Source: Zanthoxylum bungeanum
Lineage: Eukaryota; Streptophyta; Magnoliopsida; Sapindales; Rutaceae
Direction of reading: 5' to 3'
Length of the DNA stretch: 64,000 bases
NCBI GenBank assembly: GCA_019454045.1
Contig: SKCR01007812.1
Span: 682,001-746,000 of the forward strand
The position numbers were made by a program, and so were the translations under genes. Below the pieces are notes generated by a model. That model saw only the letters and a list, made by a program, of their open reading frames with translations, searched no databases and had not been told where the DNA came from. Positions 11,756 through 21,465 of this stretch are shown here, one piece after another (the first letter of the stretch is position 1; every line of letters begins with the position of its first letter).

Positions 11756-11985
11756 TAATAGTCCAAGAACCATAACACCATATAAAAATTTCAAATAGTT
11801 TGAATTCTCCTTGGCCAGTCCAAGATTTTCTAAGGAAATTTTTTGGATACAACCAGGTTCCACAAATTACGCATACTAAAATTTTATTAGTCAACATATA
11901 TGTTTGACAAAATATTGCATGATGTTTACACATATGTCTCTCAAACTTAAAGAATGGGCAAGTTTTACCAATCCTAGCTAGCAAG

Positions 11986-12058
11986 TATAAAGTAGCAAAG
12001 CTATTCTAAGCATTTTCCAAGTGTTATTTCTCTCTCTCTCTCTCTCACTCTTTCATCT
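11986..12058 (+). promoter_or_regulatory. Core promoter of the calmodulin-like gene
   Basis: A TATAAAG box at 11986-11992 lies about 115 bp before the ATG. A CT-rich tract (12028-12046 and on to about 12058) follows, typical of plant Y-patch and 5' leader sequence. The transcript start would fall near 12015-12030. The CT tract and AAGC.ATTCTAAGCATTT are kept in the copy-3 relic at 34140-34195. Confidence 0.55.
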
Positions 12059-12105
12059 CTGAGCTTTATTCTTCTGCAAGTTCACAAGAGAAATTTTCCA
12101 GCAAT

Positions 12106-13519
12106 ATGGGAGATGTCTTGCCTGAAGATCAGATTGTTGAGTTTCAGGAAGCTTTTTGTATGCTCGATAGAGATGGAGACGGTACAGTTTATTTATAAAT
12201 TTTATCTGTATTCTATAAAATGCTATTGAAACAAAACGACGTTGTATTTGTCAGTTTTATTTTTTGTCATGTTTAATATCATAGTCATCATGATATGTTT
12301 TTTCAATTCCCCATGCATGCATAAATTTATTTTTCTAACGGGTTTTGATAATATAGGCTGCATAACAATTGAAGAGTTGGCGGCAGCAATCAGATCATTA
12401 GATCAGAATCCTACAGAAGAAGAGCTACGAAACATGATCAATGAAGTAGATGTTAATGGTAATGGGACTATTGAATTTGGGGAGTTTCTGAATCTCATGT
12501 CAAGAAAAATGAAGGTAAAAATTTCATAAATTAATTAATCTGAAAGAGAGAATGACAAATTTGTTTTCACCATTTAGATATCTAATAAATTTTTATTATC
12601 TAATTTCATCATTGGTGTCGACAGTCAGTAACCAAAAAAAAAAAAAAAAACATTGTTCAACAGTAAACGTGACAATTTAATGAATAAATTAACTATTTTT
12701 AATTTAATATTATATATTAGATTAAGACAACCCTAAGCTATTGAGTTAGATTTTGAGAATGAGTAAGTATACGAGTTTTTATATATATAAAAAAATCATT
12801 TTCTTTTTGGAAACGTTGAAAATCCCACCGTTAAATCATCTGATCCGAGTTCAAACGGAATAGGTAAAACTCTCAGTTGTCCCAAGTTTTTACAAGAAAT
12901 ACATATCATGAATTCAAACCTAGGACTTGACAACTATGTTTTAAGCCTTTTGCCATCAAATAACACCCCTTCAATTGTTAACAAAGTTTTATTCCTTCAA
13001 TGTTAATAAGAAGTTAAAAATTTATTAGGGATCAAAGTGATAAAAATAAATTATAAAATGACTAGTTTAATTGTTAACATGCCCATTTTTACAATTTTCC
13101 TTTCGATAGAAAATCACTACATGCTTTGATGAAGATTGATCATGGAAAATTAATGGTGATTGTATACAGGAGAATGATGCTCAAGAGGAGCTGAAAGAAG
13201 CTTTCAAAGTATTCGATAAGGACCAAGATGGTTACATATCACCTAATGAGGTTGAATTTTTCACCATCAAATCCTTTTCATCTTGGCAACTGCTATAATT
13301 AATTTTGATAAAGTGACATAAATAAAGCAATTGAAAGTCTTAATTAGCTCTTTTTTCTGTTTGTGGTACATGAAATTGCAGCTGAGGCACGTAATGATGA
13401 ATCTTGGAGAGAAATTGTCAGATGAAGAACTGGAACAGATGGTTAGAGAAGCTGATTTGGACGGTGATGGTCAAATTAATTATGAAGAATTTGTCAGAAT
13501 GATGTTGTTAGCTGTTTGA
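12106..13519 (+). CDS. Calmodulin-like protein, four EF-hands (CML8/CML11 type)
   Basis: This is a calcium sensor expected to bind Ca2+ and then target proteins in cytosol or nucleus. Exons are 12106-12181, 12357-12514, 13170-13250 and 13382-13519, all with GT-AG introns, giving 150 codons plus TGA. Four complete EF-hand loops start at residues D21, D57, D94 and D130 ([48 protein letters not shown]), each with Asp at position 1 and Glu at position 12. Cys27 in loop 1 is the usual plant calmodulin marker. Lys116 matches the methylated Lys of calmodulin. The extra introns and divergent N-terminus ([13 protein letters not shown]) point to the CML8/CML11 group rather than canonical calmodulin. 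There is no membrane anchor or CaaX box. A diverged SINE sits in intron 2. Two decayed relatives flank it (7673 and 34199). The frame and all splice sites are intact, so it is probably functional. Confidence 0.95.
12805..12970 (-). mobile_element. SINE in intron 2 of the calmodulin-like gene, inverted
   Basis: Read on the minus strand it matches the 11577 SINE: GGGGTGTTATTTGATGGCA, a decayed B-box region, TTCTTGTAAAAACTTGGGAC, ACCTATTCCGTTTGAACTCG and GATCAGATGATTTAACGG. The poly-A end faces left. It is clearly more diverged than the 11577 copy. Confidence 0.7.
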
Positions 13520-13654
13520 TTATCAGATTGTCAAATTATGTCACGCAAAATCTACCATCTTGTTTTCAGATTATGTTGTCTAGTTATGTCAATAAATATT
13601 TTACGACACTACTAACCCATTTTACCGATTACTCAATTAACATTATTTAATTCG

Positions 13655-13815
13655 TCTCCAAAAAACGTGACTTGATGATATAAGACCTTCAAATCCTAGA
13701 TTCAAATTAAGAGAATGTGTTTTTTATACGAGTTTGGGACAGTCGGAATTTTACATGCTCCGCTTAATTTGAAAGGGGTGGTTTGGTGGTAAGATTTTTA
13801 ATAATTTCAAAAAAA
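13655..13815 (+). mobile_element. 5'-truncated, rearranged SINE relic
   Basis: A run with CTTCAAATCCTAGATTCAAA, GAATGTGTTTTTTATACGAG and TTTGGGACAGTCGGAATTTT matches the central part of the SINE family. A GGGGTGGTTTGGTGGTAAG block, normally at the 5' end, appears after it. A short poly-A follows. It lies just downstream of the calmodulin-like stop codon and could supply 3' end sequence. Confidence 0.55.
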
Positions 13816-14405
13816 AAAAATGATTTAACTCATTAATATACATGCTTTTTTAATTTAATGCCTTGGGGTTTTAGCTAATGTTCCCAAACGTTTTTTTTTT
13901 CACTTGCTCTTCAAATTTTGGGAAAGTAATGGATTAAAAAATCGAATTGCACTTGCCACCGGCCCTCCGCTACTTAATATAAATAAATAAAAAATTGCTT
14001 TTTAATTTAATATTAATCAATGACATAATAGGAAATGTATTTCAAGGATAGTTTAATAAATTTAGAACAATGATAAGTGACCACCCATTTAACACCTCTT
14101 TTACATCCTTGTGATGAAACGACAGCGTTTGATAAAATGGATTAAATGAGATCACGTGTTTTCACTCTAAATTTTATGTCATCCACACCTTTATCTGCAT
14201 ACAAACACTTTCTGTTGTGATTCTCTGATCATTAGAAAATTTTTATGAGGAAAAATCAAATTTTGTTATTATAATAATAGATTTTACAAGTTTTTGTAAC
14301 TCTAAAAAAAAAAAAAAAAAACTCAACTCTTTACACTCTCTAAGCTTTCTTTATATGAAACTTAATTGTTGAAATGATTTTAGCTCTCAAATGAGCAATG
14401 AATTC
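13816..14405. other. Intergenic DNA, no gene seen
   Basis: AT-rich with poly-A at about 14306-14323. No coding or RNA feature recognised. Confidence 0.5.
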
Positions 14406-15138
14406 TGTTGACGGTATTTTCAGGCCCTATGATATTTTACCAATACGGCAGAGGTAAAAAAGTAATTTCCTTCTTGGTCAAGATCATTAATGTCGACCCG
14501 ACCACTAAAAACCAACAGTAAGGGGCCGAACACTTTATGATAGGTAACCGACCACTCCAGACCGGATGGTCGGGCATTATTAGATCGATAGCAGCATTCT
14601 CAGTTCAAAAGATCATTGTGACCGACCTCATGAAGACCAAGAATATGGCGAGATATGCTCCAGAAGATAAGACATCATATTTTTACGGATAAGAAGATAA
14701 GTTATCCTAATTTCATGGGGGAAAATTGATAAGTCAGTGTCCTAATAGGATAAAGGAAGTGAAGGTAGTTTCGACTAAGAATTCTTATGGGAAAATGAAA
14801 GCTGTTTCTTTGCTATTATAAATAGGAGGGGAAAGTGTGCTTGTAATGAGAGTTGAGAAGAAAACAAAAGAAAATTAGACTTGTAAACACAAAACAGATC
14901 AGAGAAACATATTTCAGTAATAAAACATCATCCGTTTTGTGCCCGTGAATGTAGGTTGGATCTGATCCGGCGAACCACGTTAAATCTCTTTGTTGATTGG
15001 TGAATTTACTTATCTTTTGCCAAATTTGCTTTTGGTTTCCCATAAACAAAACAAATTCACAGTTGGAGAAGGATTGTCTCGGGAGTAAAAAAAAAAAAAA
15101 ATCCTTATTGCCCCTGAGACCAAAATCATCCGTCAACA
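14406..15138 (+). mobile_element. Solo LTR, older relative of the Tat element LTR
   Basis: It starts TGTTGACGGTATTTTCAGG and ends CCGTCAACA, and is collinear with the Tat LTR at 20658. Shared landmarks are the CCGACCCGACCAC block, TATTATAAATAGGAGGG (TATA box near 14816), AGTAATAAAACATCA (polyadenylation-like), GCGAACCACGTTAAATC and ACAAATTCACAGTTGGAG. Flanks AATTC and AATTT form a 5-bp target duplication with one mismatch. No internal region remains, so it is a solo LTR left by recombination. Its divergence from the 20658 LTR is large. Confidence 0.85.
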
Positions 15139-15344
15139 AATTTATAGCCAAAACATGGCTCAAACTGTCAACAAATTAATAGTGTACACCAAAAATTGTT
15201 TGTAGTTTTGCACCAAATTTTCAAACTTCATCTAAAGGTGGTTTGAAGGCTTGCAATTATGTTTGGCAATACATGATACTATGCATGCAACTGGATCCTT
15301 CAATTCTCTCTCTCCAGCTGCATCCGAAATGATTGTCATCTGAA

Positions 15345-15568
15345 AATTATTCTGGTTATGTCTCTTCACAGTTGTAGCTTGTCCTGAGTAACCACATTTG
15401 TTAACATGTCGGTTGCATTCTCATCTGTATGGATCTTCACTAGTCTCAATAATTGTTGATCCATCACCTCACGTATCCAATGATAGTAAAAATCGATATG
15501 TTTTGTCCGAAAATGATGTGGTGAGCTCTTGCTCAAGTTCATAACACTCTAACTATCACAATGTATAT
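15345..15568 (-). pseudogene. Ty1/copia pol C-terminal remnant (RNase H end)
   Basis: Read on the minus strand, the sequence gives SSPHHFRTKHIDFYYHWIRE, then LLRLVKIHTDEN and MLTNVVTQDKL. This is the conserved end of copia-type RNase H, usually of the form RTKHID..YHWIRE..IHTDEN.ADMLTK. An in-frame stop follows near 15370. No LTR was found attached. The piece is a scrap of about 65 codons. Confidence 0.8.
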
Positions 15569-15599
15569 TTTATTTTATCTGTTTGATCCATACTTTTTG

Positions 15600-16925
15600 A
15601 AGAAAACGCTTTAACCACAATATTTGTTTTAAGCTCATTAATTCGTTTATTCATTTAAAATTCGTTTTATTATTTTCTTTTACTAATTATGATTATTTTT
15701 CAATTAAGATTTTGGAAATTATGACTAATTGTCATAGGAAAAAAAATAATATTATCGATATTTGATGATCTATTTTTAATAAATATATTAATTATATATT
15801 TCATATGTATATATTTATGAAAAACTAATATAAATAAATTAATATCATATTTAATATTCGTGTTAAACGAATATAATACAAATCCATTTTCATATTAATC
15901 TTCCATTTTCGCTCTCCGCCACCGTCGACCACAGCACGTCGCTGCCATTATCCACAGCCACACATTTAATAATACATGTTTACAATTTTCTCTGTTTTTG
16001 GGTATTTGGCTTGTTTAAATTTTTTTTTTTAATTTTTTTTTTAATTTTTTTTTTTTATTTTTCTGATGAATGGAGCCAGCAGATAAAACAAGATTCATAC
16101 ATGTATAAGAACAAAAATATTATTGAAAGAGATAAAACAAGATTCATACATGTATAAGAACAAAAATATTATTGAAAGAAAATGTGCCAATTTTCAATAA
16201 TAATCGATAGTCTTGGTTTATGCAATTTTGACTCTTTTATTAATTGAATTGCTTGCAGGTGTAGCAGCAACAAGGCAAAGCGGAATTTTCTTATGTATGG
16301 GTTTTTTCGATACTAGTATGAAATGATCAATTCCATGAGATGATTTTAAGAGAGAGGGTGTGTGTATTATGATAAGGCTGGCATGATGATGATGTAAATG
16401 ATTTATGAGTGAAAAGCACGTGATGTCATTTAACCCATTTAACCAAACGCCGTCGTTTCATCTTAAAGGGCGTAAAATGGGTGGAGAGTCTGGAGACCTA
16501 TATATCATTATTGATAAATTTATAGAAGTAATCTTACAATTCTTAAATATGTCAAAGAATTCAACTACATGATAGAAAGTTGACAAGACAAGATTACACG
16601 AATTCCTTACCGTGACATAGAAGTTGGTAGGTAAGAAAATTAAAATCTGAACGCAACACAATTAGTAAACAAGCAAAAAAATGTGTTGAAGGTTGAGGGG
16701 AAAAAAATTGAAAACTGTAAAATTAACTTTGTTAACAAAAATAATAAAAAAAAAATTGATACGGAACGATCATATAATCAACTTGATTTAAACTATTTTC
16801 AAAGATATTCCATTTCTAATTTCTTTACATAAATAATTAAAATATAATTTTAAAATGAGTATAATTATAGGCGTTGAGTGCATACGGTTGTTTTCATTCG
16901 AAATGTAAAATAGAGAATTCACCCC
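15600..16925. repeat. AT-rich intergenic DNA with a 49-bp tandem duplication
   Basis: The 49-bp unit beginning AGATAAAACAAGATTCATAC occurs twice in exact tandem at 16081-16129 and 16130-16178. Long poly-T runs occupy 16020-16060. A TGATGATGATG run lies near 16385. No gene is seen. Confidence 0.75.
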
Positions 16926-16929
16926 TCAA

Positions 16930-17714
16930 ATAAACCTCTATCAATGATGAATTTATTTTGTTAATAAGAAACCACTCAAACTTGACAGGATAAACGCATA
17001 TATTTACGTGGTTCGGCAGAAAATGACTCATATCTACGTCCACGGGAGAAAATGAGATATTTTATTATTGTTCGAGGTCAAGACCGACCCCAACTACAAG
17101 TGGAGGAATGAATTATGATAATGAAACACCTAAGGTCTTACACAAATCTGGTATAATTCTCTCAAGTGGTCGGATGACTGACTAACTTTCTATCTCTATC
17201 TCTAATTCTTAAGCTCTAAATCTTTACAAGTAATGAGATGCAAATATTCCCTTGAATTTGTGACTTCAACCCCTTTATATAAGCTTCAAAATATACTATT
17301 TCACCAACCGTGATATCAACCAATGTCATAAGATCGTGATTACAGTTACTTCCGACCTCAACCACCCCTAATATAGCTAATCAGATCTTTTTATACCTCT
17401 GTTATTGCACCGGCTTATGGCGGTCTCTGGCGGCCTATGATGACTCTGCTCTGCCATTACCTTGCCACTGCACCGGCTTATGACGACTGGTAGAGACTAC
17501 TTTCAATGAGAATCATTATTTTCCCTATGTCATCATTAGCCTTTTGGAAGCACATCTTCCCAAGTAGGACACATGTCATACAATTTCAATATTGGTCGGC
17601 CTGTGATCTCATCTTCGTTTATCAGGTCGGTATGTTGAGGCAGATGATATTAATCAAAGCCCCTCCGGCTTTTTCAAACAGATCGGGGACCTCCTCGGGT
17701 CGGGCTCTACAACA
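16930..17714 (-). mobile_element. LTR-like block, minus orientation, first of two
   Basis: Landmarks of the Tat-type LTR appear inverted: TTTACGTGGTTCGGC, then CTACGTCCACGG, AAATGAGATATTTTATTA and the GACCGACC block. The right edge CTCTACAACA would be the LTR start on the minus strand. It is collinear with the block at 17715 over about 750 bp, sharing AAATCTTTAC and CTCAAGTGGTCG near 17165 and 17940. The left edge is not defined and no target duplication is seen. Confidence 0.6.
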
Positions 17715-18475
17715 GTGAATTTGTTTGGTTAGCAGGAAATCACACAAACTTGACAAACATACATGATAAACACAAAGATTTACGTGGTTCGGCGGATAGT
17801 TGCTCCTACCTACATCTGCGAGAGAAATGAGAATATTTTATTACTTCTCGGGGTCAAGATCGAACCAAGTTACAAATGAGGGAATGAATTATAGTAATGA
17901 AACACCCTGGGTCTTACATAAGCCCCCTATAATTCTCTCAAGTGGTCGAGTGACTAACCAACTTTCTCTTTCTATCTCTAGTTTTAAGCTCTAAATCTTT
18001 ACCAGCAGTTAGATGCATTTTGATAACCCTTAAATTTGCGACTTCAACCCATTTATATAGGCTTCAAAATATATTGTTCCACTAACCGTGATGTCAGCCA
18101 ATATTACTAGATCATTATTACAGTTACTTACAGCCTTAACCACCCTCAATCTAGCCAATAAGATATGTTTATACCTCTGCTACTGCACCGGCCTACGATG
18201 ATTCTGCTATGCCATTACTCAATCATTTCATCGTCCTATGAAGGTTGTCAGAAGCTACTTTCAATAAGAACCACTGTTTTCCCTATGTCATTATTAGCCT
18301 TCTGGAAGCACATCTTCCCAAATAGGGCATACGTCATACGACTTCAATACTGGTCGGCATGTGTTCCCATCTTCGTTCCTCGGGTCAGTATGCTGAGGCA
18401 AGTGATCTAATCAAAGTCCCCTCCAACTCTTTCAAACAGGTCGGGGACCTCCTCGAGTCAGACTCTATAAACTCT
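17715..18475 (-). mobile_element. LTR-like block, minus orientation, second of two
   Basis: It starts GTGAATTTGTTTGGTTAGC, the inverted form of the AACCAAACAAATTCAC landmark near the 3' end of the Tat LTRs. It continues with TTTACGTGGTTCGGCGGAT, GGGGTCAAGATCGAACC and ends GACCTCCTCGAGTCAGAC. The two blocks abut head to tail with no internal coding region between them. Confidence 0.6.
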
Positions 18476-19745
18476 TAATAAACCCCAAATCACATTTTTT
18501 ATTTGGCCGGGTCGGTATTGCAACTTGATTCACCCTCAAGACGCTCTGTTTATCGGGAGAACTCCTCTATAAACGAGGTCAGGTCTCTCTGTCAACGAGC
18601 GAGTAGGTAATCTCTTTTTTCTGAAGTCTGGGGTGAAACTTTTATATAATAATTTAGATTTACTCCCTTAATTTAAATAAGTAAATTTAATTAATTATTT
18701 ACCGCCTATATGCTGGTTTTACATTATTGGACTTAGTTTCCGCTTTTATGGTCGGTTGGACTTTGGACAAATGACATTTACTGCATATATGGTCGGTTTT
18801 AATATAATTGAATTGATAAGAGAGTAATCTATATTTAAAGTATTAAAATTGAAACCATTAGCTCAACATTTTATTTTAGTGTTGTAATTTTCTGTTATGT
18901 TATTCTGTTTAGCTATGCATTTTGTAATTTTAGGTATGTTTGTAACTAAACATATTATCTAGGGGTGTGATGAATTCAAATATCATCGGTTTATAAAGTT
19001 GGTTATTTTATGTATTGGGTAATATAAAGATTTATTTATTGAGTCTTAAGCTTAATGCTTCTTGTTAACTGGCCACTAATAAGATTGATTTGGTAAACTT
19101 AAAATGAACTTGACGAATGGATTTTAGATTTCAATCTTAGACTCAATAGCTCACGATCTCACATAAGGGCAAATGATCCTTAGGTAAATTTCCTTTCAGG
19201 ATAGACATATACATGTCTGGCGGGGGTAACCATAATTGGAACTTAATCTTAATAAATTCAAGTAATTTGGTTAACATAGACATATGATTAATTGAATTAC
19301 TTTGGGTGTTTGCATCTGACCAGCGATAGAGGCTTTTGCATATTTTCGTGTTACAGGTTAGTAAACCGATATATTGCACAAACATAAGATAATCACTCCA
19401 TCTTTAAAAGATATTGGAAGGATTCACAACCCTAGATAGTTTCATAATATTGAATTTTCCTTAAATTTATTTTCGCACTGTTTTAATTACTTGTTTTCAG
19501 ATAAAAATCATCATCCAAACAACAATTAATCTATTAGATACTTGTAAATATTTAGCTTCATAAATTGATGGCCTATGTATTAAGTCCTCGTGGGATCGAT
19601 TATTTTAACTACTTGAGCGATACGTGCGCTTGCGTTACGTGTGTGTTTACCACCGATCAGTTTTACAGAGTATTCTTGTGCAGAATGAGATTTATGAGAA
19701 ACGAGATTTATGATTTTTACAACTTTATGTATTTATCTATATTAT
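18476..19745 (+). mobile_element. Ty3/gypsy-type LTR relic
   Basis: From 18961 (GGGGTGTGATGAATTC) to about 19650 the order of motifs parallels 45717-48430: GGGGTGTGATGA at the start, TTGGTTAACATA, ACAACCCTAG and finally TACGTGCGCTTGCGTTACG. The region before 18961 carries TATGGTCGGTT motifs and is unassigned. No coding frame is supported. Confidence 0.45.
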
Positions 19746-19820
19746 GAAAGACTTATTCGATCCGCTTTGTTACTTGTTTATCCACGGCACTAAGCTGTGA
19801 TCCATTGCACTAAGCTTGAG

Positions 19821-19918
19821 TAGACCGGGCCGGCGGTTCGGTTCGGTTCCGGTTCCACACTAAAATGGAACCGGTTCCGGTTCCACACTAAAATGGAACC
19901 GGTTCCGGTTCCATTCGG

Positions 19919-19951
<33 letters not shown>

Positions 19952-20329
19952 TTGAAAATAAAACTCAAATTACAAATAATTATATTAAATTTTTATTTTT
20001 GAAAATAATTACAAATAAAATTACATAATTACAAATAAAATTATGTAAATTACAAATTAAGTTAAATTACATTACATAATTACACTAAATTACAATAATA
20101 AATCTTAATTAAAAAATAAAAAAATATATTATTATATATCTACAAACCGGTTCCAACCGGAACCGTTGGAATCGAACGGTTCCAACCGGTTCGACTAGGG
20201 GAGGAACCCTAACCGAACCGGTTAGGTTCCGGAACCGGAACCGGAACCGGTTGGAACCGGAACCGTCCGGTTCCAACCGGTTCGGTTCCGGTTCGGTTCC
20301 GGTTCCGAACCGGAACTTGGCCGGGTCTA
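19821..20329. mobile_element. hAT MITE, 509 bp
   Basis: Ends are TAGACCGGGCCGGCGG and CTTGGCCGGGTCTA, inverted relatives of the ends of the transposon at 55815. The flanks are AGCTTGAG on both sides (19813-19820 and 20330-20337), a perfect 8-bp target duplication diagnostic of hAT. Both subterminal regions are packed with GGTTCC and GGAACC motifs. The core is A/T-rich with a poly-T run and no coding capacity. Confidence 0.93.
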
Positions 20330-20337
20330 AGCTTGAG

Positions 20338-20657
20338 CTTACCCCTTTCTTTAATTTTTCAGGTTTAACATATTAGTAGATAATTCATTTTTCACTTGTT
20401 GTTTCATCATCATTTCCTGCCAGTGGAGAAATGTTGTGCCAACAGTAGAATGTCTTTGTTATGTTTTGAGATTATAGTTCTAGATATGTCATTGTTGAGA
20501 GAATTTGTTATTTGGTTATAGACACTGAACCTTTATTTGATACTGAGAATATTTACTTTTCTTCATGGATATTCTTTTGAGTTGGGTCATAGAGATCCTA
20601 TTTATATGATGACATTATTCAGTTTAGATTTTTTATTGTATTTGGAGGATTAGTCCA
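20338..20657. other. Intergenic DNA split by the Tat insertion
   Basis: No gene is seen. The text continues at 33404 on the far side of the Tat element, once one GTCCA copy is removed. Confidence 0.5.
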
Positions 20658-21412
20658 TGTTGATGGTGTTTTCAGGCGCTACAACATTTAAGACAGCACG
20701 ACAAGGACAAAAGGGTAAATTCTCTGTCTGGTTGAGATCATGTAGCCGACCCGACCACAACATGTGAAGACCGACCACTTTGGTTCAGATGACCGAGCAC
20801 TATAAAGGTCGGCAGGAACACTCTCAGCATAAAAGATTGTCATGGCCGACCTCATTAAGACCGACCAGATAACGGGCCGTGTTCAAGACAACAGCACCCC
20901 ATTCTTATGGATAAGATAAGAAAGATATCCTACTCTCGCAAGGAGAAGGAGTCAGAATCCAAAAGGGAATACGGAAGAAGAAGGCAGTACCGGATCAGGA
21001 AACCCTACAAGAAGAGAAGATTGAGTCCAAATATGATTTCTTATGCAAATAGGAGTCTGATTTCTGTATTATTATAAATAGGAGGGTAGAGTATGTGTAA
21101 ATGAAATCTGAAAATCATCACAAGAGTGAGGGATTAGAATCATAAAGCTCCGATTTGTAAAAGCAAAGAAGAGACCCGAGGAGTGTATTTGAGTAATAAA
21201 AAAGCACCACCCTGTTCTTGTCCGTGGACGTAGGTCGGATCCCAAAATCCACCGAACCACGTTAAATCACCTTGTCTGATTGGCGTATTTTCTTATTTTC
21301 CGCTAAGTTTGTTTTTGGTTTCCCGCATAACCAAACAAATTCACAGTTGGAGGAGGATTCCCTCGGAGGTAATATTCCTGTATTACCCTGAGACCAAAAT
21401 CCACCGTCAACA
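20658..21412 (+). repeat. 5' LTR of the Tat element
   Basis: It starts TGTTGATGGTG and ends CCGTCAACA. A TATA box TTATAAATA lies near 21072-21080 and a polyadenylation-like AATAAAA near 21194. By eye, about nine substitutions and three small indels separate it from the 3' LTR, about 1.2 percent divergence. Confidence 0.95.
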
Positions 21413-21432
21413 GTTGGCGCCGTCTGTGGGGA
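21413..21432 (+). promoter_or_regulatory. Primer-binding site of the Tat element
   Basis: TGGCGCCGTCTGTGGGGA begins 2 bp after the LTR end. A TGGCGCC start is the complement of a tRNA 3' end ending in GGCGCCA. The exact tRNA was not determined. Confidence 0.85.
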
Positions 21433-21465
21433 GCTTCACAAAAAGCATTTCACGTGATAAGACAA

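Noticed and set aside
14816..15163. 115-codon minus-strand frame
   Set aside because: It lies inside the solo LTR, with a poly-A tract and no family resemblance; the same frame recurs against other LTR copies.
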